A stretch of DNA of 64,000 bases. Source: an uncultured Candidatus Nitrosopumilus sp. (GTDB taxonomy: Archaea; Thermoproteota; Nitrososphaeria; Nitrososphaerales; Nitrosopumilaceae). Location: assembly GCA_905612485.1 (NCBI GenBank), contig CAJQSE010000019.1, positions 1-64,000 of the forward strand, written 5' to 3'. The notes beneath the pieces were generated by a model. That model saw nothing but the letters and a program-made list of their open reading frames with translations. It made no database searches and was not told where the DNA came from. This document shows positions 17,513-25,988 of the stretch, piece by piece. A program made the translations under genes and the position numbers. Numbering within the stretch: the stretch's first letter is position 1; every line of letters starts with the position of its first letter.

Positions 17513-17728
17513 TTATAATTTTAATCGTTTAGAATCCAATTCATTTTTAAAAATAATAATTAATTCTTCAACAGTACAATTTCTTAAAGAATCAGGTAAA
17601 GAACTAGTATCAAATGATTGTAATTTGTGGATTTTTTTCCCAATTAACATTTTAACAAAACTTGGAATATTTGCATCAAATTTTTCATTAATGTAGTCAA
17701 GAATTTCATCAATATCATTTTGTTCCAT
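17513..17728 (-). CDS. Small helical hypothetical protein
   Basis: A 71-residue acidic, predicted helical protein (MEQNDIDEILDYINEKF). It contains one cysteine and no recognised motif. Its fully open frame, its codon use like the neighbours and its flanking AT-rich gaps argue that it is a gene. It sits between the two KVTGY paralogues. Confidence 0.5.
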   Translation of the reverse strand: MEQNDIDEILDYINEKFDANIPSFVKMLIGKKIHKLQSFDTSSLPDSLRNCTVEELIIIFKNELDSKRLKL

Positions 17729-17827
17729 AATAATCAGAGATTCAAATTACATAATAAAGTTAAGAAAATAAAAATATACAACTAAAGTTAAAGAAGAATA
17801 AAAATAGAAAATAATAGGTATTATGAA

Positions 17828-18517
17828 TTAGAAACCTTTTGGTAACGAACCTTTTCCTTTCATTTCTGAAGCATAGGATTCTTTTGCCAATTTTTCTGTT
17901 TCCTGTGGAGTTAATTTAGGAACTTCTTTTAGTTTTGTTTGTTCAGTAAGCCCATCAACAGTCATAGATATACCACTGAAACTTCCAAATCGTTTCTCTG
18001 CTGGATGATATGCAAGTCTAGGTCTTGTTGCAAAGTATTGGTCAGATGGTTGTGTATAACCAGTTACTGTTGCTTTTTGATCATTCCAGTTTTTGGTTGG
18101 AATTTTACCTACAGGTGCTGTGCCTCTAACAAAGTATCTGTTAGGTGCTGGTGTGTATCCAGTAACTTTTGCTCTGTACTGATGGAAATCAGTCATTGCT
18201 GCATTCATGTATGCATTTTCTAATGCATCTTGCAAAGTTGTTGGAGCTGTTGATTTTGTTTCAGCTGGTTTTGGAGCTTCTTGGGGTTTTGGTGTAGAAC
18301 CTTTTGGAAGTGTAGGTTTCGGTTTTGCTGTTTCAGCTGGTTTTACCTCTGCAGGTTTAGTTTCTGCTGGTTTTGCTGTCTCAGCTGGTTTTGAGGCTTT
18401 ATTAGATTTTGAGACAGAAGGAGGATCAAATTGTTTAGTTAATTTTGTTAGTTTTGCCTCTAATGCGGCAATCTTCTTTTCAAGATCTTTTTTTGTTTGC
18501 TTTTTAGCAGCTGCCAT
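17828..18517 (-). CDS. Lys/Pro/Ala-rich protein with doubled KVTGY motif and LPKGF tail (paralogue B)
   Basis: A 229-residue paralogue of the 16162 gene. The N terminus is shorter and less repetitive (MAAAKKQTKKDLEKKI), with the same coiled coil, then the identical PAETK linker and KVTGY core. The C terminus differs (GISMTVDGLTEQTKLKEV) and lacks the long charged region of paralogue A, yet ends in the same LPKGF. The conserved terminal pentapeptide in otherwise different tails suggests a functional end motif. The identical middle suggests a recent duplication or ongoing gene conversion. Function unknown. Confidence 0.75.
   Translation of the reverse strand: MAAAKKQTKKDLEKKIAALEAKLTKLTKQFDPPSVSKSNKASKPAETAKPAETKPAEVKPAETAKPKPTLPKGSTPKPQEAPKPAETKSTAPTTLQDALENAYMNAAMTDFHQYRAKVTGYTPAPNRYFVRGTAPVGKIPTKNWNDQKATVTGYTQPSDQYFATRPRLAYHPAEKRFGSFSGISMTVDGLTEQTKLKEVPKLTPQETEKLAKESYASEMKGKGSLPKGF
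18002..18455. repeat. 454-bp direct repeat, copy 2
   Basis: Matches 16528-16981 without visible differences. It lies entirely within the coding sequence of paralogue B, and both copies are in the same orientation and reading frame. Confidence 0.85.
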
Positions 18518-18583
18518 TAATTTTCATGCCTAATTCGGGGTTTATGTACATTTGGTTTGAATTAGGTACGCAAACATGATCAA

Positions 18584-18592
18584 TTTTATATG
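18584..18592 (+). promoter_or_regulatory. TATA-like box upstream of the Cys/His-rich gene
   Basis: TTTTATATG lies 10-18 bp before ATG 18602 and 22-30 bp before ATG 18614. Archaeal transcription starts about 25 bp after the box. This favours a leaderless start at 18614 over 18602. Confidence 0.45.
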
Positions 18593-18601
18593 TTAAATTA
18601 A

Positions 18602-18988
18602 ATGATCTCTAATATGGATGACTTTGAAAAAGAATATCCCGAATTTGATTGGAAAAATATACCAGCATACAAACATCCTGGAGGTAGAAATTGTCCGTGT
18701 CCTAAACATGAATACATCAGAGAACAGATTAATTTTACAAAACAAGTAAATGAAAAAGGAAAAGAACCATCCAAAGTCACACTAAAGTTTTGTCCAGATC
18801 ATTACAGAGTATATTTGGATGAAGTAATTCCAGCAATGCCATTGAAATACAGAATTTTAACTAAAATTGCTTTGAAGTTAGGTGCAATTCAAATTGAGCA
18901 ATTAAAATACATGGAATCAGAATTATGTTTCTACTGTAAATTTGGTTCAGGGGGGCATGACAAAAAAACAGAATTGCCACCAATGTAG
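18602..18988 (+). CDS. Cys/His-rich hypothetical protein
   Basis: A protein of up to 128 residues, or 124 if it starts at ATG 18614 (MDDFEKEYPEF), which the promoter spacing favours. It has a cluster NCPCPKH near residue 30, CPDHY near residue 64 and CFYCKFGSGGH near the C terminus. This is an arrangement able to hold zinc or an iron-sulfur centre. The sequence is otherwise soluble, and I do not recognise the family. It is divergent from paralogue B with an 84-bp gap. Confidence 0.65.
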   Translation: MISNMDDFEKEYPEFDWKNIPAYKHPGGRNCPCPKHEYIREQINFTKQVNEKGKEPSKVTLKFCPDHYRVYLDEVIPAMPLKYRILTKIALKLGAIQIEQLKYMESELCFYCKFGSGGHDKKTELPPM

Positions 18989-19044
18989 ATAGTAACAAAG
19001 TTATAAAAAAATCCAGTTAAGCTTATACCTGATTTAAGAAGAGC

Positions 19045-20493
19045 TTGAATGTGCCAATACAAGATACTCAAGAATTCATCATTGAGCTTGAAAAACAAGG
19101 GGAATTAAAAAGAGTCAAAACAGAAGTAGATCCAGATTTAGAGATTGCAGAAATTTTAAGAAGAGAAATGTATTCAAATGGTCCTGCTATTCTTTTTGAA
19201 AATGTAAAAGGTCATACTATGCCAGTTTTAGGAAATGCATTTGGTTCAATGAAAAGACTCGAGATTGGACTTGAAATGACAGATTTTACAGAAATTGGAC
19301 ACCGTATTACAGATATGACAAAAATGGATATGCCATCAGGTTTACTAAATAAAATTAAAAAACTTCCCGAACTTTCAAAAATGACAGCATCATTTCCCAA
19401 ATCAGAATCTAGTGGATTAGTTACGGAATTCACATCAACGGATGCATCATTTGATGACTTGCCAATCATAAAATCATGGCCTAATGATGCAGGACGTTTC
19501 ATAACATTAGGATTAATTGCAACAAAACATCCAGAAACAGGAGTTCGAAATCTAGGAGTTTACAGAATGCAAATTATAGATAAAACACATGCATCTATGC
19601 ATTGGCAAAAACACAAGAGAGGAGCAAATCACGGAGATATTGCAAAAGATAAAGGAGAAAAAATACCAGCAGCAATAATTTTTGGAGGAGAACCTGCAAC
19701 AATATTTTCATCAATTGCACCAGTTCCAGAAGGATTAGACAAATATCTATTTGCAGGGATTACTAGAAAAGAAGGAATTAAGACAGTAAAATGTAAAACA
19801 ATTGATTTGGATGTTCCAGCAAATGCAGAAATTGTTTTAGAAGGATATGTTGATCCTGCAGACATTAGGGATGAAGGTCCATTTGGAGATCATACAGGAT
19901 ACTACACACCTGTAGAACCATATCCAACATTTACATTAACAGGAATTATGAGAAGGAAAAATCCAGTTTATGTTACAACAGTTGTAGGTAAACCAATTTT
20001 AGAAGATGCTTATATTGGAAAAGTTATTGAACGTTCATTTTTACCCCTTGTTCAAATGTTTCATCCAGAAGTAATAGATTTTAGCATGCCAGCTGCAGGA
20101 TGGTTTCAAGGTTTTGCAGTAATCTCAATAAAAAAAAGATATCCAGGTCAAGCAAAAAAAGTCATGATGGGGTTATGGGGAATGGGACAACTCTCACTCA
20201 CCAAAATGTTTGTAGTAGTTGATGAAGATATCAATGTGCATGATATGGATGATGTGATATGGGCCATTACTACAAGGTCTGATGCAGCAAGAGACACAGT
20301 AATCATAAATAATACACCTACAGATACTTTAGATCCAGCATCACCATTAGTCAATTTAGGTTCTAAAATGGGAATAGATGCAACTCAAAAAACTAGAGAG
20401 GAAGGATATATGAGGGAAATTCAACAGCAAGTAAAAGTAGATGAGAAAACAAAAAACCTAGTGGATTCTAGGTGGTCGGATTATGGATTATAA
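19045..20493 (+). CDS. UbiD-family decarboxylase (menaquinone pathway candidate)
   Basis: UbiD enzymes are prenylated-FMN-dependent aromatic acid decarboxylases. The 482-residue protein carries the conserved blocks LGVYRMQ, HWQKHKRGA, the acidic DEGPFGDHTGYY segment with catalytic Glu/Asp, and the FSMPAAGW region. Length is typical. The ORF track uses TTG 19045. GTG 19051 (VPIQDTQEF) is an alternative that lies about 25 bp after a GCTTATACC box and would give a leaderless start. It converges on mqnC, overlapping by 6 bp. This suggests that it decarboxylates the naphthoate intermediate of the futalosine menaquinone pathway, which is inference from context. Confidence 0.88.
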   Translation: MNVPIQDTQEFIIELEKQGELKRVKTEVDPDLEIAEILRREMYSNGPAILFENVKGHTMPVLGNAFGSMKRLEIGLEMTDFTEIGHRITDMTKMDMPSGLLNKIKKLPELSKMTASFPKSESSGLVTEFTSTDASFDDLPIIKSWPNDAGRFITLGLIATKHPETGVRNLGVYRMQIIDKTHASMHWQKHKRGANHGDIAKDKGEKIPAAIIFGGEPATIFSSIAPVPEGLDKYLFAGITRKEGIKTVKCKTIDLDVPANAEIVLEGYVDPADIRDEGPFGDHTGYYTPVEPYPTFTLTGIMRRKNPVYVTTVVGKPILEDAYIGKVIERSFLPLVQMFHPEVIDFSMPAAGWFQGFAVISIKKRYPGQAKKVMMGLWGMGQLSLTKMFVVVDEDINVHDMDDVIWAITTRSDAARDTVIINNTPTDTLDPASPLVNLGSKMGIDATQKTREEGYMREIQQQVKVDEKTKNLVDSRWSDYGL

Positions 20494-21606
20494 TACATTG
20501 ATAGGATTATAGAAATTATCTCTTTCTTCAACTTGATAACCTATTTGATGAATAGCATCAATAATAATTTTATCAGTTAATTCAGTTGAACGTGCACCAG
20601 TACATGAAACTACTTCTTCACCAATAAGAGTACCACCAAAATCATCAGCACCATATTGTAAAGCAAGTTGTGCCATACCAACCCCATTAGTTAACCAGGA
20701 AGATTGTATGTGTGGAATTAATCCATCTAAAACTAATCTAGAGATTGCAATCATTTTCAAAAGTTGAATTCCTCCAGATCCATATTCAACAATACCCTCA
20801 TCTTGCATCAAAGTATTATTTGGTTCAAAGTTCCAGGGAATAAAAGCCATAAATCCGTTAGTTTTTTCTTGTAATTTTATAATTTTAGAAAAATGTTCAA
20901 CAATATCATTATTGTTTTCAACACTACCATACATCATTGTAGCAGAACCAGGAATATCCATAGAATGTGCCTCATCCATAATTCGAATCCAATCAGCACT
21001 GGAAATTTTCTTTGGACTAATAATGTCTTTAACAGAATCAGTTAAAATTTCAGCACCTGCACCAGGAATAGATTGTAAACCTGCATCTTTTAATCGAGAT
21101 AAAATTTCTTTTGTAGATGATTTCTCAACTTTTGCAATCATATCAATTTCAGATGTAGATAATCCATGGACACCAACAGTTGGAAATTTTTTACGAATCA
21201 TTTTGAATGCATCTTCATAATATTCAATTTTTAAATTTGGATTATGTCCACCTTGAATCAAAACTTGACGAATTTTAAACATGTCATAAGAGGTTTTAAC
21301 ACGAGTTTCAATTTCATCAAGAGATAAAGTGTAAGAATCTTTAGCTCCAGGAGATCTATAAAATGCACAAAATTTGCAATCAGTGATGCAGACATTAGTG
21401 TAATTCAAAATGATATTATTTACAAAAGAGGCTTTATTGCCAAATTGTTTTTTTGTTAGGTATCCAGAAACTAATCCCATTAAATGAACATCATCAGATT
21501 CTAAAAGTCTCAAAATATCTTCAGATCCAGGTCTAATACCTTTAAGAGAATTTTCTAAAATATCTTTAATATTACTTTTTTGTATTTGCTCAGTAGTTTG
21601 ACTCAA
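20488..21606 (-). CDS. mqnC: Dehypoxanthine futalosine cyclase (radical SAM)
   Basis: MqnC cyclises dehypoxanthine futalosine in the futalosine route to menaquinone. The 372-residue protein shows the radical-SAM triad CITDCKFCAFYR (CX3CX2C) near residue 75. The downstream VLIQGGHNP, GLSTSEID, SIPGAGAEIL and PWNFEPNNT blocks are those of the MqnC/MqnE/CofH family. MqnC is preferred over CofH or MqnE because of length and the adjacent ubiD-like gene. Ammonia-oxidising thaumarchaea contain menaquinones, so the pathway is expected. Confidence 0.88.
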   Translation of the reverse strand: MSQTTEQIQKSNIKDILENSLKGIRPGSEDILRLLESDDVHLMGLVSGYLTKKQFGNKASFVNNIILNYTNVCITDCKFCAFYRSPGAKDSYTLSLDEIETRVKTSYDMFKIRQVLIQGGHNPNLKIEYYEDAFKMIRKKFPTVGVHGLSTSEIDMIAKVEKSSTKEILSRLKDAGLQSIPGAGAEILTDSVKDIISPKKISSADWIRIMDEAHSMDIPGSATMMYGSVENNNDIVEHFSKIIKLQEKTNGFMAFIPWNFEPNNTLMQDEGIVEYGSGGIQLLKMIAISRLVLDGLIPHIQSSWLTNGVGMAQLALQYGADDFGGTLIGEEVVSCTGARSTELTDKIIIDAIHQIGYQVEERDNFYNPINVL

Positions 21607-21752
21607 TTATTATACATCCTTTAGAATTTCTATTTAATTCTTGATAGAAAACAGAATTAAGAATTAATGAATAAATTATGCTTAATTTCAAATAAATTTG
21701 AGCATGCAAATGCACGTTATTTTTAAGTAGGGCTGAAAGAACAAAACAAAAC

Positions 21753-22535
21753 ATGGTATCAGCAACTCAAATTAGATTAAATCGAATTATGAGAAAGGGA
21801 AAGATGTTATGTATTCCAATGGATCATGGAATTTCAAATGGGCCTATTGAAGGTCTCGAAGATCCATCAGATATAATTTACAAATGTGAAGGACATGGAC
21901 TTACTAGTGTAATTATTAACAAAGGAATAATCAAAGCATTACCAAAACCACCAAAGATTGGAATTTTAGTTCATTTTTCAAGTAGTACTTCATTATCATT
22001 ATCACCTAACAGAAAGATGTTAACAGGTACAGTCAAAGAAGCAGTTGCACTAGGAGCTGATGGTGTTTCACTTCACATCAACATTGGAGGTAAAGAGGAA
22101 CCAGAAATGTTAGAGCAACTTGGAATGACAGCAGATCAATGTCATAGGTGGGGAATGCCACTTTTAGCAATGATGTATCCAAGGGGAGAAAATGTTCCAA
22201 ATCCACATGATCCAGAAATAGTAGGACATGTTGCAAGAATTGGTGCAGAATCTGGAGCAGATATTGTTAAAACATTATACACAGGAGATATCGATTCATT
22301 TGCAAAAATTGTTAAAAGTACACCAGTTCCAATTGTGATTGCAGGCGGACCTAAAACAAAAACAGATTTAGATATTCTTCAAATGACTGAAGACGCCATA
22401 ACTGCAGGAGCCAAAGGAGTAACATATGGTAGAAACATCTTTGCACATAAAACACCTGAAAAAATGGTCGAGGCATTAGCTGAGATAATTTTCAAAAAAG
22501 GGACAGCAAAGGAAGCAATGAAAAGAATTGAGTAA
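21753..22535 (+). CDS. 2-amino-3,7-dideoxy-D-threo-hept-6-ulosonate synthase
   Basis: This aldolase (AroA') makes the first intermediate of the archaeal alternative route to dehydroquinate. The 260-residue class I aldolase shows [15 protein letters not shown] near the N terminus and the Schiff-base lysine in [11 protein letters not shown]. The phosphate-binding end is VIAGGPKT and GVTYGRNIF. It heads a long aromatic-amino-acid operon and overlaps the next gene by 8 bases, which excludes a fructose-bisphosphate aldolase role. An AT-rich TATA-like stretch (TTATTTTTAAG) lies about 30 bp before the ATG. Confidence 0.93.
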   Translation: MVSATQIRLNRIMRKGKMLCIPMDHGISNGPIEGLEDPSDIIYKCEGHGLTSVIINKGIIKALPKPPKIGILVHFSSSTSLSLSPNRKMLTGTVKEAVALGADGVSLHINIGGKEEPEMLEQLGMTADQCHRWGMPLLAMMYPRGENVPNPHDPEIVGHVARIGAESGADIVKTLYTGDIDSFAKIVKSTPVPIVIAGGPKTKTDLDILQMTEDAITAGAKGVTYGRNIFAHKTPEKMVEALAEIIFKKGTAKEAMKRIE

Positions 22536-23589
22536 AAATAGAGAATTAATAATTTTACCAAAAGTAAATCAGACACAATTATCAAAGTTTTTGCCACAGT
22601 TAGAAAATGAAGGAATTAAAATAATCTATTTGGATCCTAAAAAATTAGGTAAGAAAAAAACAAAATTACAAACAGTGTCTACATCAAATTCTTCAAATTA
22701 TGTAGTATTAGAAAAAGAAGGAGCATCCAAACCAAAAGGAAAAAAAGTTGGAATTAAATTTGAAGTATTATCAAATTCAGATATCGAAGATGTTTTAGCA
22801 GTTTCAAAAAAAGGATTAGATTTTGTAATAATTGAAGTTAAAGATTGGAAAATTATCCCATTAGAAAACATAATTGCCAAATTACATAAAATACACACTA
22901 AGATTTTTTCCATTGCAAGAACTCCGCAAGAAGTAAGAAAAATGTTTTCAATTTTAGAAGTAGGTGTAGATGGAGTAATTTTCAGTACATCATCAATTAA
23001 GGAAGTAAGAGAAGCAATGGTGTATCTAGGAACCAAAAGCTTTGATATGAAACCTGCTAAAATTATTGAAATTAAGGAAGTAGGGGATGGGGAGAGGGTT
23101 TGTGTAGATACAGCATCAATATTACATAAAGGAGAAGGGATGTTGATTGGAAATAGATCAAATTTTTTGTTTCTTGTCCATAATGAATCAGTAGGATCGT
23201 CATTCACATCACCAAGACCATTTAGAGTAAATGCAGGTGCAGTGCATTGCTACACACTATCACCAGATGGAACTACAAATTACTTATCAGAAGTTGAAAC
23301 AGGATCTGAAGTATTGATTCTAAATTCCAAAGGAAAGGCACGTAGAGCAACTGTAGGAAGGGCAAAAATTGAAAGAAGACCAATGTTGATGATAAAAGCT
23401 TCAGTAGGAAATGAGATAGGAGGAATTATTGCACAAGATGCAGAGACGATTAGATTTGTCAAGCCAAATGGACAACTTGTATCAGTAACACATCTAAAAA
23501 AAGGAGACATAGTAATGGCTCATTCAAAACCTGCAACAGGTAGACATTTTGGAATGGAAGTTTCAGATGAGTACATACTAGAAAAATAA
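22528..23589 (+). CDS. 3-dehydroquinate synthase II (archaeal type)
   Basis: AroB' converts the aldolase product to 3-dehydroquinate with NAD-dependent oxidative deamination. The 353-residue protein has the family blocks GVDGVIFSTSS, GEGMLIGNRSNFLFLVHNE, RPFRVNAGAVHCY and SKPATGRHFG. A TTG start inside the end of the previous gene makes translation coupled. The length matches archaeal members. This pair replaces DAHP synthase and AroB in organisms that lack erythrose-4-phosphate supply. Confidence 0.93.
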   Translation: MSKNRELIILPKVNQTQLSKFLPQLENEGIKIIYLDPKKLGKKKTKLQTVSTSNSSNYVVLEKEGASKPKGKKVGIKFEVLSNSDIEDVLAVSKKGLDFVIIEVKDWKIIPLENIIAKLHKIHTKIFSIARTPQEVRKMFSILEVGVDGVIFSTSSIKEVREAMVYLGTKSFDMKPAKIIEIKEVGDGERVCVDTASILHKGEGMLIGNRSNFLFLVHNESVGSSFTSPRPFRVNAGAVHCYTLSPDGTTNYLSEVETGSEVLILNSKGKARRATVGRAKIERRPMLMIKASVGNEIGGIIAQDAETIRFVKPNGQLVSVTHLKKGDIVMAHSKPATGRHFGMEVSDEYILEK

Positions 23590-23591
23590 AA

Positions 23592-24269
23592 ATGAAATAC
23601 AAAACTTGTATATCAATTGCAGAAAAAACACCAAATAAAATAAAATCTAAATTAAAAATTGCATTAAAAAAATCAGATTATGTGGAAGTTAGATTAGACT
23701 TTTTAAAAATTGAACAAATTCCAAATGTACTAGAAATAATAAAAAAAGATCTAAACAGAATTGTATGTACGTTAAGACCAAAAATAGAAGGAGGTGTATT
23801 TCCAGGAAATGAAAAAGAAAGAATATCAATAATAAAATTGATTGCAGAATATAATCCATTTTTACTAGATATTGAATTTAACACACTAAAGAAAAACAAA
23901 GAATTAGTCAAATATCTAAAATTAACAAAAACAAAATTATTAGTTTCTTGGCACGATTTTAAAAAGACACCAAAATCTTCAGAATTGAAAAACAAAATTA
24001 AACAGATGAGTAAATTTTCATCCAATGTAAAAATTGTCAGTACTTCTAAATCAACATATGATTCAACCAGAATGTTAGAATTATACAATAGTAAAGGAAA
24101 AAATAATTTAATTTCATTTGCAATGGGGGATTTAGGTAAAATATCTAGAATTTTATGCCTATATCTAGGCAGTCCATATACCTACGTATCATTAGGAAAA
24201 GCAGTTGCCCCAGGACAATTTAGCATAGATGAAGTTAAGAAAATAATTAATCTGAAAAGAAGTAAATAG
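23592..24269 (+). CDS. aroD: 3-dehydroquinate dehydratase, type I
   Basis: AroD dehydrates 3-dehydroquinate to 3-dehydroshikimate through a Schiff base. The 225-residue protein carries VEVRLDFL, CTLRP, LVSWHDFKKTP with the catalytic histidine, and KIVSTSKSTYD with the likely Schiff-base lysine. The C-terminal SPYTYVSLGKAVAPGQ block is family-typical. It begins two bases after the preceding stop. Confidence 0.93.
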   Translation: MKYKTCISIAEKTPNKIKSKLKIALKKSDYVEVRLDFLKIEQIPNVLEIIKKDLNRIVCTLRPKIEGGVFPGNEKERISIIKLIAEYNPFLLDIEFNTLKKNKELVKYLKLTKTKLLVSWHDFKKTPKSSELKNKIKQMSKFSSNVKIVSTSKSTYDSTRMLELYNSKGKNNLISFAMGDLGKISRILCLYLGSPYTYVSLGKAVAPGQFSIDEVKKIINLKRSK

Positions 24270-24312
24270 AAAATTGAGAGTTTAAATCAATCATATTACT
24301 CAAGAAAATAAT

Positions 24313-25134
24313 ATGGGAAAAAGTTTTGCAGTTATTGGTGATCCTATTGATCATTCATTATCTCCAAACATCCACAGTGCAGCATTTAGAGAATTAAATT
24401 TAGATTCATCATACATAGGATATAGAATACCAAAAGGAGAATTAGAAGGGGGAGTAGAAGGGCTTAAAAAAATAAAAATAACAGGATTTAATGTCACCAT
24501 ACCACATAAAATTGAGATGATGAAATATTTAGATAAAATAGATGAGTCATGTAGCATAATTGGTGCAGTTAACACAGTTGTAAATAATGAAGGCGTATTG
24601 AAAGGATACAATACAGATATGGATGGTTTTTTGGAACCAATTAAAAAAAGAAATATCTCAATACAAAATAAAAAAATACTATTAATTGGTGCAGGGGGAG
24701 CTGCAAGAGCAATTGTTGCAGGAATGACTAAAGAAAAGGCAAAAAGTTTAGTTATAGTAAACAGAACAATAGAAAATGCAAATAATTTATCAGAATTTGC
24801 AACAAAAATTGGATTAACCACAAGTACAAAAAAAATAGAAGATGTAAATGAAAACATAGAAAATTATGACATAATTATCAACGCCACAGCCATAGGGTTA
24901 AAGGATGAATCAAGTCCAATTTCATTTGAGGGTGTAAAAGAAAAAACAATAGCATATGATATTGTATATTCTCCAATGAATACAGATTTTATTAAAAAAG
25001 CAAAAGAAAAAAAATTAGAAATAATTTATGGATACGAAATGCTCCTAGGACAGGCTGTTAGAGCATTTGAAATTTGGCACGACATGAAAGCACCTCATAA
25101 TGCAATGAAAAAAGCATTGTTAGGAGGATTTTGA
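24313..25134 (+). CDS. aroE: Shikimate dehydrogenase
   Basis: AroE reduces 3-dehydroshikimate to shikimate with NADPH. The 273-residue protein shows IDHSLSPNIHSAAF at the substrate site, FNVTIPHKIEMM with the catalytic lysine, NTDMDGF with the catalytic aspartate, and the dinucleotide-binding GAGGAARAIV. Its stop overlaps the following aroK start as TGATG. Length is normal. Confidence 0.95.
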   Translation: MGKSFAVIGDPIDHSLSPNIHSAAFRELNLDSSYIGYRIPKGELEGGVEGLKKIKITGFNVTIPHKIEMMKYLDKIDESCSIIGAVNTVVNNEGVLKGYNTDMDGFLEPIKKRNISIQNKKILLIGAGGAARAIVAGMTKEKAKSLVIVNRTIENANNLSEFATKIGLTTSTKKIEDVNENIENYDIIINATAIGLKDESSPISFEGVKEKTIAYDIVYSPMNTDFIKKAKEKKLEIIYGYEMLLGQAVRAFEIWHDMKAPHNAMKKALLGGF

Positions 25135-25988
25135 TGGCAAAAGCAAAGGCCACTATCCATGGAGCAGTTTCTATAGTTAGTGCAATTGCAAATAAAAAAG
25201 GCGCAACAGTAGGAATTGCATTAAAAGTTGAAGCCATAGTAGAAACATCAGAAGGAAAAGGAATCATAATTCAATCAGAAAATAAAAACCTTAGCTCACG
25301 TTTGATCAATAAAACAATTGAAAAAATTATATCTAAAAAAGATTTAGAAAAAAACAAAATAACAATTACATTGACCTCAGAAATTCCAACAGGATATGGA
25401 TTAAAAAGTTCCAGTGCAATATCATCAGCAGTTGCATTAGCATGTGCAAAAATATTTAAACCAAAATTAACAGATCAGCAGATTTTACTAGCTGGTGTGG
25501 ATGCATCAATTGAATCTAAAGTGAGTATTACAGGAGCATATGATGATGCATGTTCTTGTTATTATGGAGGATTTAATGTAACAGATAATGGAAAAAGAAA
25601 AAGAGTACATTTTGAAAAAGTACCATCAAATTTAATTGCAGTTATTTTTATTCCAAAAAATCGTAAAAGAGGAAATTTAAAAAAATTAAAGATACTGTCG
25701 GCAATTTTTAGTAATGCGTGGAAATTAGCAAAAGGGAGAAAATATTGGGAAGCCATGACAATGAATGGGTTAGCAGCATCAGCTATTTTAAATTCAGATC
25801 CTAAAATTATTGTAGATTTAATTGAAAAAGGAGCACTAGGGGCATCAGTTTCAGGAAATGGTCCATCAATAGCTGCAATTGTAAAAAAAGAAAATGAATC
25901 AAATGTTAAAAAAATATTTTTAGCATTAGAGGGGAACATAATTGTTTCAAAAGTAAATAACAAAAAGGCAGAAGTATATGAACTGTAA
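25134..25988 (+). CDS. aroK: Shikimate kinase, archaeal GHMP type
   Basis: This is the GHMP-superfamily shikimate kinase of archaea, unrelated to bacterial AroK/AroL. The ATP loop reads PTGYGLKSSSAISSAVALA near residue 85, and the C-terminal GHMP motif is GASVSGNGPSIAAIV. I use ATG 25134 (284 residues) rather than the TTG three bases earlier. An AGGAGG ribosome-binding sequence lies at 25122-25127, and the ATG shares one base with the aroE stop. It phosphorylates shikimate for the next step. Confidence 0.93.
   Translation: MAKAKATIHGAVSIVSAIANKKGATVGIALKVEAIVETSEGKGIIIQSENKNLSSRLINKTIEKIISKKDLEKNKITITLTSEIPTGYGLKSSSAISSAVALACAKIFKPKLTDQQILLAGVDASIESKVSITGAYDDACSCYYGGFNVTDNGKRKRVHFEKVPSNLIAVIFIPKNRKRGNLKKLKILSAIFSNAWKLAKGRKYWEAMTMNGLAASAILNSDPKIIVDLIEKGALGASVSGNGPSIAAIVKKENESNVKKIFLALEGNIIVSKVNNKKAEVYEL

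Noticed and set aside
20488-21606. CofH (F420 synthesis) as an alternative for MqnC
   Set aside because: Possible by family, but the adjacent ubiD-like gene and expected menaquinone content favour MqnC; no cof genes nearby.
21753-22535. Fructose-bisphosphate aldolase
   Set aside because: The same fold, but overlap with DHQ synthase II and the aro operon favour the ADH-synthase role.
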